NCBI RefSeq assembly: GCF_022539315.1
Contig: NC_066313.1
Location: 11,721,764-11,785,763 of the forward strand
Direction of reading: 5' to 3'
Length of the DNA stretch: 64,000 nt
From: Serinus canaria
Taxonomy: Eukaryota > Chordata > Aves > Passeriformes > Fringillidae
This document shows positions 28,578 to 41,125 of this stretch, one piece after another. A program made the translations under genes and the position numbers. How positions within the stretch are numbered: position 1 is the stretch's first letter; every line of letters begins with the position of its first letter. The notes below the pieces were generated by a model, which had not been told where the DNA came from, ran no database searches, and saw only the letters and a list, made by a program, of their open reading frames with translations.

Positions 28578-31051
28578 CTGAAGGGAAACAAGAGAGGAAA
28601 ATTATTCTGTAGTTGTGAGGAAGGTTGATGTTCACAGGAGATCTTACAGTTCACCTGTAGAAAACTGTGTAGATAGTATGAAGAGCCTTTGATTTCCTTT
28701 TCTTTCCATTTCCATCCATCTCACTTTCAAAATAAAGATAGCTTTCAGATAAATAGAAGATAATTAAGAATAAAATCTGTGGTGCTCTGCCTTATACTTT
28801 CTGCTCTAATTAGTGCTGCTCAGTTAGTAGTGTTCTACAATTGCAAGTGATAAACATGGGAGTGAAAAGTCAAATCCTGTCAAAAGTGACTAATGATTTC
28901 AATTTTCAAATATTCAGCACTCTCACAAATTTTAGAGACATTAAGCTCTGTCAAATCAAGCATTTGAGCAAAGAGGCAATGAGAACTGAGAGTCTCCTGA
29001 AATGTATTTGTTGGGAAAGGTGGGAGAAATAAAAGTAAATGGAATGAATGAGGAAAGTGTTCATAAAAGTAGGATTAAGCTACTTCAGAATCAGTTATAC
29101 AATAAAAACAAATGAGGGAAAGAGTAAATGTAAAGTTATAACTCTTTCTGAGGCCAAGGTGTGTTTTTAATGGCTTCATTTGTATTACAGGATATATACA
29201 GGCATAAATTTAAATTAAAAAACTGTTTACTTTACCTTCCTGGACATACTGACAGAAATATTTAATTATTTAGAAGTCTTACTTAAAGCAAGATAATTGC
29301 TTTACTTCTGAATTTTTAATATTCTTATAAAAAGATTCATTCATCAATCAGCATGGTTTGTACCAAATGAAAGCAGAAGAATATGGCTTATGAAAAGCTT
29401 GAACCTGATTTTCATACAAATAATGTCCATAACTAATGACAGATATTACAAATAACTTATTTCTTAATTGAAAGTGTTTTTATTATATTGCATCCTGCCA
29501 AAAATGATTTCTGTTCAAATAATTCTTTCTTTTCCAAAAAACAATACTTCATAGAAAAAATAAAACACAAAGAAAAATCTGATTTTCTTTTAAAGTTAAT
29601 TTATTTACTGACAATCCTTTTGTCCTTAAACCTGCATGCTAATGATATCAGTCTCTCTCCTTTGGCTGCAAAGATCATGAATAAGCATAATTCTTTTGCA
29701 AATGGAACATTTAAAATATATTTAACCAGAACTGGCAATGGCAACTCTGAGAATTCTGCCTTGCTAAGCTTAATTTTCATTTTACAAAGTATGGGCAAAG
29801 CTGGCCCAGTGAAGATGCTGAACCAGCAGAAAAAAGAAAAGGGAGAGGGTTGTTGGTCTGAACAAATGTGATTGAGAAGGCAGAACAAGAAGCAGCAAAA
29901 TTGTGATATGGACATTTAAACTAAAATTTCAGTCTTGCACAGTGGGATTAAACAGAGTTAATTTTATAAATCTAGACCAAAGGTTAAGATTTAAAAAATA
30001 TTAATAAAAGTAATGTTATTGTTACTACTCTGAATCCATGAAAAATCTGCCACTGGCTAAGCAAGCTGGGAGAAACTTGCCATTTCTGAGAGTTTAAGTA
30101 AGAAAAAGAGCCTGGATCCTTGTTGACTTTCTGTTCAGGTAAGTGCATGGTACTTCCCACATCTCTCAATAAATACTGCTTTTTCTTTCTCTGTTTTTCT
30201 CCTGTCAGACTTCCACAGAAGTAATACAAAGCCTCTAATTAATTCAGTCAAGATGTGGCCAGAGTTTGTATAATTATTTGTCCTGCTAAGCATATTACTG
30301 TTCTATGTAATTTGCATTATGCTTCATTCTGCATATTTTGGTGAGTTGATTGCTGAATTATGAGTGACAAGTCTAATTGCAGTCCCCAAGAAAACCAAGA
30401 GCCTTTCAGAAGGGATCTGGCTGGAACCAGAAACACTGCTGTCCAAATATTTAAGAGACTAGCTCTTCTCAGATTATTCACACACTGAAGACCAAATTTT
30501 TAAAGATGCAAGAATTACCATAGTACAAATATTGTTTAGAGTTACCAGGTACAGTTTTCTCTTCTAGTGCATGTTATCATTAGTAAATATTTTACAAATG
30601 CATTTAAACACACTTTAATGGAACACTGAAATTATTTATAAAGTGATGCTTTTTCCTGGTTTTCTTTTGGGTTGGGTTTTCTTTTTTTGGGTTTTTTTTT
30701 TTTTTTTTTTTTTTTTGGTTTTGCTATTTTTTTTTTTTTTTTAATAGGGAATAGTTAGTATTTGCCCTCTTAACAACTAGAAAGATTTTGGTCAAAATAA
30801 TGAGTCAATTTTCCACATAATATGACAGAGTTGCACATGATCTAGACATTGCTCCAATTACACTGAGAAATAAACCCATCACTTTTCCTGCCAGGAAATA
30901 GAAAGTACAGGTGAGTAACCAGCCTTTTTTTCTTTAACATTTGCATTTTTCTACTGAGCAAGTGCTGAGAGTCACTTTGCAGTCTCCATGTTTTCTGTAA
31001 TACATTTGGCCAGTGGTTTAACCTCTTAAATGCAAAGGTTCAGATGCTTAC
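28578..31051. other. TMPRSS15 intron
   Basis: About 2.5 kb, GT-AG, strongly AT-rich. Contains two poly-T tracts on the + strand (30,679-30,742). The open frames at 29,488-29,915 lie on both strands over the same bases and have no motif. Confidence 0.6.
30679..30742. repeat. Poly-T tracts
   Basis: Two T-homopolymers, about 25 and 16 nt, separated by a few G bases. Homopolymer of this length is prone to assembly error. Confidence 0.9.
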
Positions 31052-31183
31052 TGAGATGGTAGCCAGAGGTGAAGTTTGCAAGAAATCCCTTCCTAGTTGC
31101 AGACTTGTCCGTCCGGAGGATCACTGTCATCTGGTTGGTGGTAGAGAAGACATCTGGCAGTGGGCCTTTCTCTGTGTAGACAG
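31052..31183 (-). CDS. TMPRSS15: TMPRSS15 CUB2, C-terminal exon
   Basis: 132 nt, phase 1 both ends. Reads VYTEKGPLPDVFSTTNQMTV, ILRTDKSATRKGFLANFTSG, YHL. Human VYTGPGPVKDVFSTTNRMTV, LLITNDVLARGGFKANFTTG, YHL. 'FSTTN.MTV' and 'GF.ANFT.GYHL' are characteristic CUB strands; NFT is a shared glycosylation sequon. Junction to LDLa2 gives an Arg split codon. Confidence 0.97.
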
Positions 31184-31638
31184 CTATTCACCAGGAAAAC
31201 ATGAGTACATTCATCCTATTTTGTTTGTGTGTATTTCAAAATGTTCTGGGTTCAAAAGCAAGTACTGCCACCACAGGGATGTAGCTGCTCCCCCAAACCT
31301 AACTCAGACTGCTGTGGTCAGACCCCAACACCAGATTTGACTAATCAGCAGGGAGCAATAAGGTTCAGCTAAGAGATTTTCCATCTGTTTGTCCACACAC
31401 ATAAACAGTCTGATTCACTGAGAAGTTAATTTCACAAGAGCAGAGTGTGTGCAAATGTTTTGGAAACCCGATGTCACATAAAGTATGCTTTCTCAATTTT
31501 TTTCTCTGAATTTCCTCTGAAATGAGGCCCAAAAAATGCAAATGAAATGAGAGGAATTTGATTTCCATGATATTATATCCATCAGTTTGCTCCAGCTGTC
31601 TGATTACATTCATTTTAGTACCCACTGCTGCTACTTGC

Positions 31639-31764
31639 CCAAAAGTAAGGAATCTGGTCCTCTGCCATCTCTGATTTCAACAACATCATAAATATTTTCC
31701 AGATCAAAAACCTGAAAATGAAGTTGGATGTTTTTTCCATTTTCAGCATTCAAGTACCACACAC
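31639..31764 (-). CDS. TMPRSS15: TMPRSS15 CUB2, middle exon (followed by a GC donor)
   Basis: 126 nt, phase 1 both ends. Reads VWYLNAENGKNIQLHFQ then VFDLENIYDVVEIRDGRGPD and SLLL; human VWILNAQKGKNIQLHFQ, EFDLENINDVVEIRDGEEAD, SLLL. The 5' splice site is TTTTGG|GCAAGT, a GC donor. Using it makes GCT (Ala) with the next exon, exactly as human LLLAVYT. The only nearby GT breaks the frame. A CAG inside the exon (31,711-31,714) looked like an acceptor but the exon is continuous. Confidence 0.95.
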
Positions 31765-33018
31765 CTGGAAAATAGTAACACACACACACACACATACAAA
31801 TCACCTTTTCAGTAGTTACATTTACTCTGCCATTTTCCTGTTGAAGGGCTTTGGGGGGGAAAATTATCTTAAATTGTTAATAATCACCCCAAAAAAATTA
31901 AGAAATTTAAATCTTGCATTTAAAACCTGTGAAGATCCAAAATTCTATATTTTCTCATTCTTAAAACATTTTTGAAAACCAATTTTAGGCTGCTACAACA
32001 TGTACACATGTGTTTTTAATCATTCATGTCAGGTGTGAGTTTCCCCAAGGTAGTAAATCTCATTCTTTTCTGTCAGTGACAATGTGACAAATAGTCAAGC
32101 CACTTAGGTCTTACTTGATAGTAAGATAATTTTTATAACCAGTCACAGAAGCCTGTCTTTCAAGTTAAAATAGCTCTTTGCTTCTGTTTAGCCTACACTT
32201 TCTCATATTTAATCTAAGTGCGGATACTATAGAAATCTTGTAAAAAAAGTAAAAAAACATAAAAATTCATAGAGTGAAAAGTACTTTCTCACTAGCAGGA
32301 ATCTCATTTGGAAACTTGTGGAATGAATCCTGGAAATGTGAGCCATATCTCAAGCGGAACAGAAACACAAAATGACAACTCCTATGATTACCATCCCAGC
32401 ACAATTCTCCAGAACTGAAGGGATAAATAACTAAAATTTCATTAAGAAGCAATGACAAAGCTCTCTTCCTTGCTTCATCCATCAACAGGACGTAGTGAAC
32501 CACCTTGAAGCATTCACTTTTGCCAGCTCTCATTTAATCTAAATCAAGCAACATCAGTAGAATAACCTCTTCTCACTATGTTAAGACACATTCAATAAAG
32601 AAAGGATTCTTTACAAAATGCATGCACATATTCTTTGCCTCTAGAAAATCTGAGCTATTTAACAGCAGAAGTGATGATATTAACCTGGCAGGTACACCAG
32701 GTTATGGTAAAATGGGAACTTTCACCACCTCATGTGCTGCTGCATTGACATAAAGACATTTGACATAAGAGGCAGGATAGAATTGGCCTGTCTGGACCTG
32801 TTCCATTGGAATTATGCTTGTCTTCATCCCTTTTTAGTCAGCTGGCATGTGCTTCCTTAGCTGCTGCTCAGCACCATATAGAATGCAGTGAAAAGATCCC
32901 ACTGTATATCCCTTAGGTCTTTTTTTGTTGGACAGTGTCTGAGTTGGAAAAGCAGATTTAGTATCTCTACTTTTACGTGGTTAAACTTCTCCTGAAGTTT
33001 TGGAAAAGAATGACTTAC

Positions 33019-33108
33019 AAGAAGCTAAATTAGGGTAATTGTTTGGAAAGTTTGCAGAGCTGAATGTACTGTTTGGCTCCCAGAGTTCAACCGGCCCTCC
33101 ACAGTCAG
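33019..33108 (-). CDS. TMPRSS15: TMPRSS15 CUB2, first exon
   Basis: 90 nt, phase 1 both ends. Reads DCGGPVELWEPNSTFSSANF then PNNYPNLAS; human DCGGPFELWEPNTTFSSTNF, PNSYPNLAF. CGG...F.S.NFP..YPN is the CUB signature start. The final split codon restores Cys in C-V-W. The glycosylation sequon N-S-T matches human N-T-T. Confidence 0.97.
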
Positions 33109-36100
33109 CTGGAAAAGAAAACATTTCAAAAACATAATTAACCTGCTGTCTTAATCTTTTAATCTGTGGTAACAACAGTAATTTCTAAAAGTAATATTCA
33201 TGGTTATTGTTCTGCACAGTGTAGCCATGACAGAAATATGAAGACAAGAATGTGATACAGTCATACATCTCATTTACAGAAATAAAAAAGCTGGGAAATG
33301 TTGAGAATAAGAGAGGCCCCCAAACACAACCAACTCAGGCACTTTGCTTGTATGCCTTTCTTGCTATCTGATCCATCTCAGAGTCGCTCACGCTGGAAAA
33401 GACCTGTGAGACCATTGAATCCAGCATTTGACTGACCAACAGGACCTTGTCAACCAGCCCATATCCTGTGTGCCACCTTTAGCTCCTTCCTGAACACCTC
33501 CAGGGACAGTGACTCCACCACCTCCCAGGGCAGCCCTTCCAATGCCTGACCACTCTTTTGGTGGAGAAATTATTCTTGCAGCATCAGCATAGATACTCAA
33601 ATCTAAAGTTCCTTTTGTCATCTAGCAAGTTAACTTTCAGCAAAAACCCACAAGGTGTTACTTTGTTTTCTTCAGGACCCCAAAACCTTTTACAGCTAAA
33701 CCTTCTCAGTGGTTAAACCAAGCATTTGCTTTTTCCTTAAAACAACTGTTCTAGTAGGAAAGACCTTTGTCATAAGGATGTACATGCACTTACAGGTAAA
33801 AATCAATAAAACTTCTGTAACAGCAAACATTGTAGATATGTGTACACACAAATACATGCACTCACAACAGGGACACAGCTAACTGTACTTTATATATTCA
33901 ATATTCTGTTTCAATTGTAATTTCAATGGTGGTTTGTATCCCAAATATGTCAGCTTCATGTTCAAAAACTTTACTTGATACTCAGAATTATTATTTCTTT
34001 TCATTTTAGCCATCAGAATGACTAAATGAACCATGAGAATGAACTCTGGTGTTTTCCCAATTTTGTTTCCCACAATTACTTCACAATTACTTTATTCAAA
34101 AATGAACAGTGCTCCTCCACTTGCTTCAGGAAATCATAGTTAAGGCAAAACAGCTTTTCCTTCTTTGTTTTCTTTTTTTTCTCTCCTTTTTTTTTAATGT
34201 TTTATTCATTAAAATTGTTGTGTTGAATTAAAATTGTTATTTTTTTTTTTTTTAACTCTCAGACTTTGGCTAAACTTTAACTCTTCCTCTCCACCCCTTA
34301 TGGCTCAAATTTGCATGCTGTGATGTCTGATAACATCTCACACTCTGAGCCCTTTAGTTGGGGACTGCATAATCTACAAGTTCAAGTCTGAACACTGAAT
34401 CTCATTGGGAAAAAGCTAAAAAAACCCCAAAATCAAAACACCAAAACCAAGAAAACTTGAACTTCCTCACAACAACCATTTCCTAGAACTTTCTATTTCA
34501 CTGAATCACTCCTGGCAAGAAAAACCAAAAGCTCAGAAAGAAAAAGGAGCTGTTAACAATCTCGTCCTGACTAATAAGTATATTATGTTTCAGCCATATG
34601 GCTCACAAGGAAGATTATTTTCTATAAATACCATGGGCAACAGATAAAGAGTACATTGTTTTTTTTTAAATGGAATATTATGGCTTGTGAAATCTGATCT
34701 GGTCTTGACTACAGATAAGGCACATTAGTAGTGATTTTTATCTATCATGGAAAAATGAGAGAAGAAATTGAATTTACTCATGTCCTGAATAACGTTTTAA
34801 AAATTTCCAGTGATCTTTGACCATAAATCCATAAGGAGTTATTCATACAGCTGCTACTTATTAGAGAACCAAACAGTAACCACTACCAACAATCTTGGTT
34901 GGGCACAACAGATTACTTTCTCAACATTTTAGAAATTATATATGACCTGCATCTCTGTGCTTTGGCCAAAACTTCCATTTATATTGACATAAGTGTGGAA
35001 TGTACACTGTCTTTCCCACACCGTTGTTTGTGTTAAAAGATAGATTGTAAATTAACAGGAAGATGAAAGCAATCTTTGTTTTAGATGAAAGTGTCAGGTG
35101 ACAGACTCGTGCAAAAGACAAAAGCATATCCAGCTTTCCCTTACCTCCATCAAAAATACCCTTTTTTACATTTCAAGGAGCTTCTGTGGCACTGTGAATG
35201 ATGCCAGTGACTCGTACTGAAGCTCTAATTCTAGTAAAAGAAATTGACTCAGCTCAAATTCTTTTATGTCTTGTTTATGGCCATGACATTTGTAGTGAAA
35301 TCATTAGTGTTAGTAAGCTTGTACACATCCATCAAAGTAATTTCATATTTCTTTGAAGATGAATGATAACATTCACTTTTTTTTTTAATCAGGTTACAGA
35401 TGGCACCTAGTAGCATGTACCAATAAAATTATGAAAACAAGTTATTTTTTCCCCAGCAACAGCTTAGACTGTCCTTTTGTGCCATGGATCTCTTTAATCT
35501 CTTTCATAAGGGGTTATAGGCCATATTATCATGTCCCTTTTTGAATGCTAAAATTTTATGCCCATGCATTGGGTAGAGATCTACAGTTTGATATTCCTTT
35601 GGTGTTCCTCAGAAGCACTCAGCTACTGTTTACCACAGGGCTGTTCTACCACTAATCAGGAGACTGCTGCTAACTCGTGAGGTGTGTGTACCCACAGCAC
35701 CTGAAGGTTAGCTGGAGGGAGCAGACATCAGCATCTCTCCACAAAATTACTTCAATAAAAAACTGCTATTGAATTCCAAAACTCATTTTGAGAGACTATG
35801 ACTGAAATTACTACTGTTATTAAAATTTCATTTTGCTGACAGACACACCTTGTTGAACTTTACCTCCCCGTGTCTCATGATGGAGCTCTAAAACTTCATT
35901 TTACTCTTCTATTTAGAAGGTTTTTGCTTACCTGTCCTGATGCAGTAGATTTGGAGGTGACAGATTTGAAAGAATAATAATAGTATACAGTGTTTCAACA
36001 TGAATACAATGTGAAAAGTCTTACTATTATTTTCATTTTCAACCATTTAGACTATTTTTAAATTTTTTTACGTTGTCAAGAGAGAAACCAGCTGTGCTTT

Positions 36101-36666
36101 GAAAGGCACAGTAAATCTATAAAAGGCAGTCCTGGAACATGCTAAAGGTTTTCTTTAATGATTTGGAGCTATATCTGAATAAGCCTTCTGTAGACTTTTT
36201 TTTCCAAAATTTCATCCACTTGCAGAATAAATTACGAAGCAAGCCCCATCTGATATTTTAATGATATTTCCACAAGCTCTATTTATATTTGTGTTGGTTT
36301 TTCCTTTGAATGTGCTTGGACTTGTTTCACACCATAAACAATGTTTCTTCTCTCTTTTATATAAGTTATCCAGATTTGTAAGGATTGTTACAGGTGCTTT
36401 CTCTGAGATTTTCCTGTTTAGCTCTGTGAAACTGAAATATTTTGAGGAAGCTTAAACCTCTGTGCTTTCCTCTAAAATACTCTGCAGCTGGAAGGGTCTG
36501 GCTCCAACCTGTCTGGAGAGGCAAGGAGCTTGATCTTAGTATGTTATCCTGGAGATAACGTTGTAATGCTGATGAGAGGTTTTTATAAAGCTGAGGTTTA
36601 AAATCCTGACCCACTCAAACACAAACACAGCAACAGGAAACCAGCAGTGATTTGGTGTTTACTCAC
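33109..36666. other. TMPRSS15 intron
   Basis: About 3.6 kb, GT-AG. Contains a minus-oriented CR1 tail (33,379-33,622), and T-rich stretches near 34,160-34,255. No gene recognised. Confidence 0.6.
33379..33622 (-). repeat. CR1 LINE 3' fragment
   Basis: Reverse-oriented CR1 tail: 'gctggaaaagacctgtgagaccattgaatccagc', 'cctccagggacagtgactccaccacctc', 'ggcagcccttccaatgcctgaccactctttt'. The extreme 3' octamers are diverged. Confidence 0.88.
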
Positions 36667-36808
36667 TGGGAATTAATGGGGTGGTGGCAGGAGTTGGCCT
36701 CACAGTTGGCTCTACATAATTGTCTTCATTGCACTTTCCCTTCGTCAGGCCAGTGTCATCCACAGCAATGTCACTGGGACCACGCCTTTTAAAGGCATCA
36801 AAAATAAC
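36667..36808 (-). CDS. TMPRSS15: TMPRSS15 MAM C-terminus and Pro/Thr hinge
   Basis: 142 nt, phase 0 in, phase 1 out. Reads VIFDAFKRRGPSDIAVDDTG, LTKGKCNEDN, YVEPTVRPTPATTPLIP. SDIA.DD..L..G.C is the MAM C-terminal motif with its last Cys. The Pro/Thr-rich stretch that follows is the hinge to CUB2 (human YPEPTLVPTPPPELPT). Confidence 0.97.
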
Positions 36809-37990
36809 CTGAATTCAGGAAAAAAAATTAGAATTTTGTAGTTGAATGAACCATTTTCAGCCTCCTAGGCTGCACCATTCTGTCTTTTCTTGAATGCTCT
36901 TATTTCCACTGTAATCTACATGGCTGCTACACTCAGGGGAAGGCATTGGGGATGACACAGAATTTCTCACAAAACAGCACTATGCAAACTGAGTGGAACA
37001 TTCTAAGGAAAGTAGTAGCTTCTTCATTTAAATGATGAACATGGTTCAAAAATATTCAATACCTTTGCATTTTATATATACTTTTAAAATAAAATTTTAA
37101 AAACAATTCTGCATTGCTCATTAGCCCAAACTTCTCCTGAACTAATGGCACCAAAAGCTAAAATTAATCTCATTTTTTCTTAACTGGTCTTTAATATCCA
37201 CATATTTAAAGTAATCCTGCAAACAAGGAGTTAGTGCTGGTGAACTACAGTTAGGTTTAACAATCTTCTTGAGATAATATGTGGTCACAGATTTCCTGGA
37301 AATCTGATGCAGCCAGGTCACAGATGCATTTATTTCCTCAGATGTTACATGCATGTTTCTAGCAGTGCTTGCCAGAAATCCATCAAAGCTACTGTAGCAG
37401 GGCAAACCATCCCAAATGCCTATAAAATAAATTGTTTTCAGAAGAGAGGTGCTGAAGGAATTTCTGGAATAAACCTCCTCCTTTTGTTTACAGATAAGTC
37501 AAGCCAGATGTTAATCAGGTGGTGTCAAAACCACTTCCACCTGCATCACACTTTCAGTGGATTAATTTGTAAGTAATTAGTGAAAACACTGATTCATAAT
37601 CTGAAGTAATTTAAATTTAAATCTTCTCATGGCTAAATGCTTCACATCCCCCTCACTACTGAGATTTTATATTCCACAGCAGATTTTGATAGGCTTTGAA
37701 CACTCCTGTTTTGTGGCAAGCTCTCATGATAACATTTGTTGTTCCTTGACAATGATCATGTTTTCTGAAATATTAATACTTTAAATTCCAGAGTAGGGAA
37801 AAGGGACTGTGAGAATTTAAATGGGGATTCCAATCTTCTGCATGCTAATATTTATTTGATGGCAGATATTTTTAAATGATACTAAGCATCATCTTTGGAA
37901 CAGTGGAATTTTGGGTTCATTTCACAAAAATCTCTGATATCAGTTTAGCTAAAATAAATGAAAAAAGAAAAAAGAAGTGGCTTAACAAAC
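36809..37990. other. TMPRSS15 intron
   Basis: 1,182 nt, AG acceptor side normal; the donor after the upstream exon is AAG|GTTTGT, a weak GT site. The open frames at 37,142-37,576 overlap on both strands and have no motif. Confidence 0.6.
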
Positions 37991-38141
37991 CTTAAAATCA
38001 GATGTTTCATTTAAAGTTACTTGTCCATAATTCCAGTTGTTTCCATAGTTTCCTTCTTTCTCAAAAACAATCTTTTCCTGACCATGCTCATCACTGATGC
38101 TAACTCTTAAACGGTAAACATTATCCCCATACATGAAATAC
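37991..38141 (-). CDS. TMPRSS15: TMPRSS15 MAM domain, third exon
   Basis: 151 nt, phase 2 in, phase 0 out. Reads YFMYGDNVYRLRVSISDEHG, QEKIVFEKEGNYGNNWNYGQ, VTLNETSDFK; human YHMYGENVHKLSINISNDQN, MEKTVFQKEGNYGDNWNYGQ, VTLNETVKFK. EGNYG.NWNYGQVTLNET is almost identical. The Trp at the start is a split codon (TG+G). Confidence 0.98.
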
Positions 38142-38595
38142 CTAGAGGGAGAAAAGCATTTTGGTATTATTAGAACAAAGCCAGATGCTATGAAAAAATG
38201 TCACACTTTTTATTTTATAATGTTTTATGAAATTAGGATTAATTTGAAACAAGGAAGAAAATAATATTAATTGTATGTTTAAATTACACCTGGAAGTGCA
38301 GAGGCCTAGTTAAGCTTCATGACAAAAAAACATTTTGGGGATTCTTAATATCATTTTTGCATAGAAATGAATACTGGATGCAGGGTGAAAAAGAAAATAC
38401 ATCATAGCAAAGTGCAAAAGTCAAAGCTATGAAGGAGTTAAACTTCAGATCTGGAGCTGAGACTGATTGTGGAAATCCAAACAGAACCAGGCTGGTGCTG
38501 CTGGCATGCTGAGTGGGATTAATATTTTAAATGAAAGAAAGCTCTTGGGGCAAATTCTTAAACAAAATACAGGTTTAGGAATTATGTAACAATAC

Positions 38596-38698
38596 CAGAA
38601 GCTTAGACAATACATATCTGAAGGGACCAAAGGCAAACTCAGAATCCGGACTCGCTCTTCTACGAATCCAAGTCCAATGGGTGTTGAAATATAAAATC
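38596..38698 (-). CDS. TMPRSS15: TMPRSS15 MAM domain, second exon
   Basis: 103 nt, phase 1 in, phase 2 out. Reads FYISTPIGLGFVEERVRILS, LPLVPSDMYCLSF; human FYISTPTGPGGRQERVGLLS, LPLDPTLEPACLSF. The Cys in CLSFW is a MAM cysteine. The bird copy has one residue fewer before it (SDMYC versus TLEPAC). Confidence 0.97.
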
Positions 38699-40975
38699 CT
38701 GCAAGACAATGGTCACACTTTAGCCAGGACAGAAGAAATTTCTTTCTTGTTTTTTCACTTATTGAATTAGAGTTTTTTATATTTAAAATAACATCAAGCA
38801 CAGATAGTGTTGCATGATTTGGAAGATTCCCGACACAGTAAAGGTGAGCAATTATCCCAAGATATATTCATCAGTCAATGAGATATTAAATTGAGCTTTT
38901 AAGAGTCTTGGATACTCCTCAGAACTACATAAGCAGTGGGAGACTAGTCCTTTCCAAGTCAGTGGGAATTCTGCCTTATATTCTGTGAAGGCAGCAATTC
39001 TTCTGCCTTTATAAAAATGTCCTCCTGTTTGTCATTGCTTGTGATTTTGCAGAAGAATTTCCCAACATTTTCCTAATTTGTATAGACAAATGAAAATGGG
39101 AAATATGGATTGTGTGTTGAGAGGGTGACAGAATGACTATGTGAATATTTTATAGCAAGGTGAGGCACTATAAACAAACAAAAAAACCCCCCCTTTATTT
39201 GTGAAATTGGGTTTGTAGCTTTTTCCTGAGATAATTTGTTGCAGCTGGGAATTTGGGCATCATAAGAGGCCAGGCCATAGAAGCCCTGAGATTTGTCATA
39301 AGAAATGCAAACTTAGGCAGCTTTAAAATAAAATTCTTGCTTTTTTTAAATCATGAGTGTGATCTTGTATTTTCTTCTATCTAACTAATACATATATATG
39401 CAAATATTATATTAACAGAATTTTCAAATTAATATAATTATAATTATATTAATTAAATTATACACACTTTATTATGTTATTTATAATTCCAGATAATCTA
39501 GTTTTTATCATGTGGGAGGCTAAAATTCCTAAAAATTAATCTGAAATCTGAATCAGGCCTATCAGACCTTTAAATTTCCTCTGTTGACTTAGAGAGCCTG
39601 CAGTAAAATAGACATGGTGTCTAACTTAAAGAAAAAAGTTTTTCACATAGTCAAAAGGTCAGTTCTCTGTCTTAGTTTCATCAATTCTCTGAGCATTCAG
39701 AGTCAATTTTTGAATGTGTATTAAGGCCTTTATTTTTCAGGAGCAGAAAAAACCAACAAAAATAGTGTTTCACTGACTATAATAGCTGGATATTTATGAT
39801 GCAATTTACTCAAAATACGGGTCACAGAAATTTAAATATGCAGCACAATGGTAACATTACACATAGGAACATTGCATGTGTCAGCTTAGACTTGGCTCAG
39901 GAACACAGAGAGCACCTAAAATGGATTAATATTTTTGAGAGAGAGAAATCATTGTCAAGTGTTTTGTTAAACAAATTTTACATTCTTTCATCTGAATTGC
40001 ATTCTAGGAGCCAAGTGGGAAGACAAAACAGTGTTCTGAAGATTGTTTAGAGAATGTGCATTTACTCAGAGAGGGGTGAATAATTTCTATCTGATAAAGT
40101 GCAGAATGCTATTTTTCTTTTCCCAGGAGTAACTTCTTTCAGAATAATTTGCAATTTTTCTACTAATTTGTCACTGAATAAATTTTATGTAAGCCTTGCA
40201 TAGAATACATATAACCATTTCAAAATCCAATTGGTATTTTATCTGGTTTTAGCTGGACTGACAAATCAGCTGAGACAGTGATTGTGTGGCTTTATTGTTG
40301 AAGCAGGAAAAAACTGATGGAGTCTAATGCTGGTATAAAGATTCATGATACTTTCAAAATCCAATTCCTATCAGTATTATCTCTTTAAATAGATTCCACT
40401 TTTGATATGACCACTCTTCCAATTGAGTTATTTAACTGTAGCACTTACTGAAGTGTTTGTGGTGTGTTTGGCACAGTAGGTGTGATTGCTGTGCAATAAC
40501 TAGGGACACAGATGTCCCCTGCAAACTGCAGGTCAACTTTATTTAAATCAAAATTAATTTGTGACAACCACGATGGATATCAGCAGCAGAGAGGGATGAA
40601 ACAGAAGTGATTTGCCTAGTAATACAATTATGCTTTTTTTTACCCCAAGATAAACATACAGATTTTTGACTTATAGCATTTTTGCCCTATAGAAATTCCT
40701 TTTTCAGATAAGGCATTTTGGTTTAATAAAAACATTGAAATTTTTAGTACCTCACACTTCAATAATTTTACTTATTCTCTTTTTTTTCTATTAGTTTTGG
40801 TATATTTCCTCAAGATGGCAATCAGAAGGATAAAACATTTTATCTGGTAGCCCTGACTTTTTTATGGCAGAATAATACAACATCTTAGTAATACCACTAT
40901 GAAGAATCCATAATGCAGTGCTATAAGCTAAATCAAGTTTTCCCCTTAATCTTCAAGCCATTTTTTTGATCTTAC
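38699..40975. other. TMPRSS15 intron
   Basis: About 2.3 kb, GT-AG, AT-rich. Includes a perfect 28-nt AT palindrome (39,427-39,454). No gene recognised. Confidence 0.6.
39427..39454. repeat. Perfect AT palindrome
   Basis: A 28-nt sequence made only of A and T that equals its own reverse complement (half-site AATTAATATAATTA). It could extrude as a hairpin. It lies mid-intron. Confidence 0.85.
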
Positions 40976-41125
40976 CTGAAAAGTTGCCAAATGTATGATC
41001 AAATTCAGGACCACTCATGAAGGGAAAGGTAGGACCCTGAACTCTTTCCCAGTCTGAATCATCATCTAAATCTTGTATCCAGAAACAAAAGCCGTCTTCA
41101 AAAGTGCAATTGATTTTCTCATAAT
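40976..41125 (-). CDS. TMPRSS15: TMPRSS15 MAM domain, first exon
   Basis: 150 nt, phase 1 both ends. Reads YEKINCTFEDGFCFWIQDLD, DDSDWERVQGPTFPFMSGPE, FDHTFGNFS; human YEKINCNFEDGFCFWVQDLN, DDNEWERIQGSTFSPFTGPN, FDHTFGNAS. C.FEDGFCFW and DWER are the canonical MAM opening motif. Confidence 0.98.
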
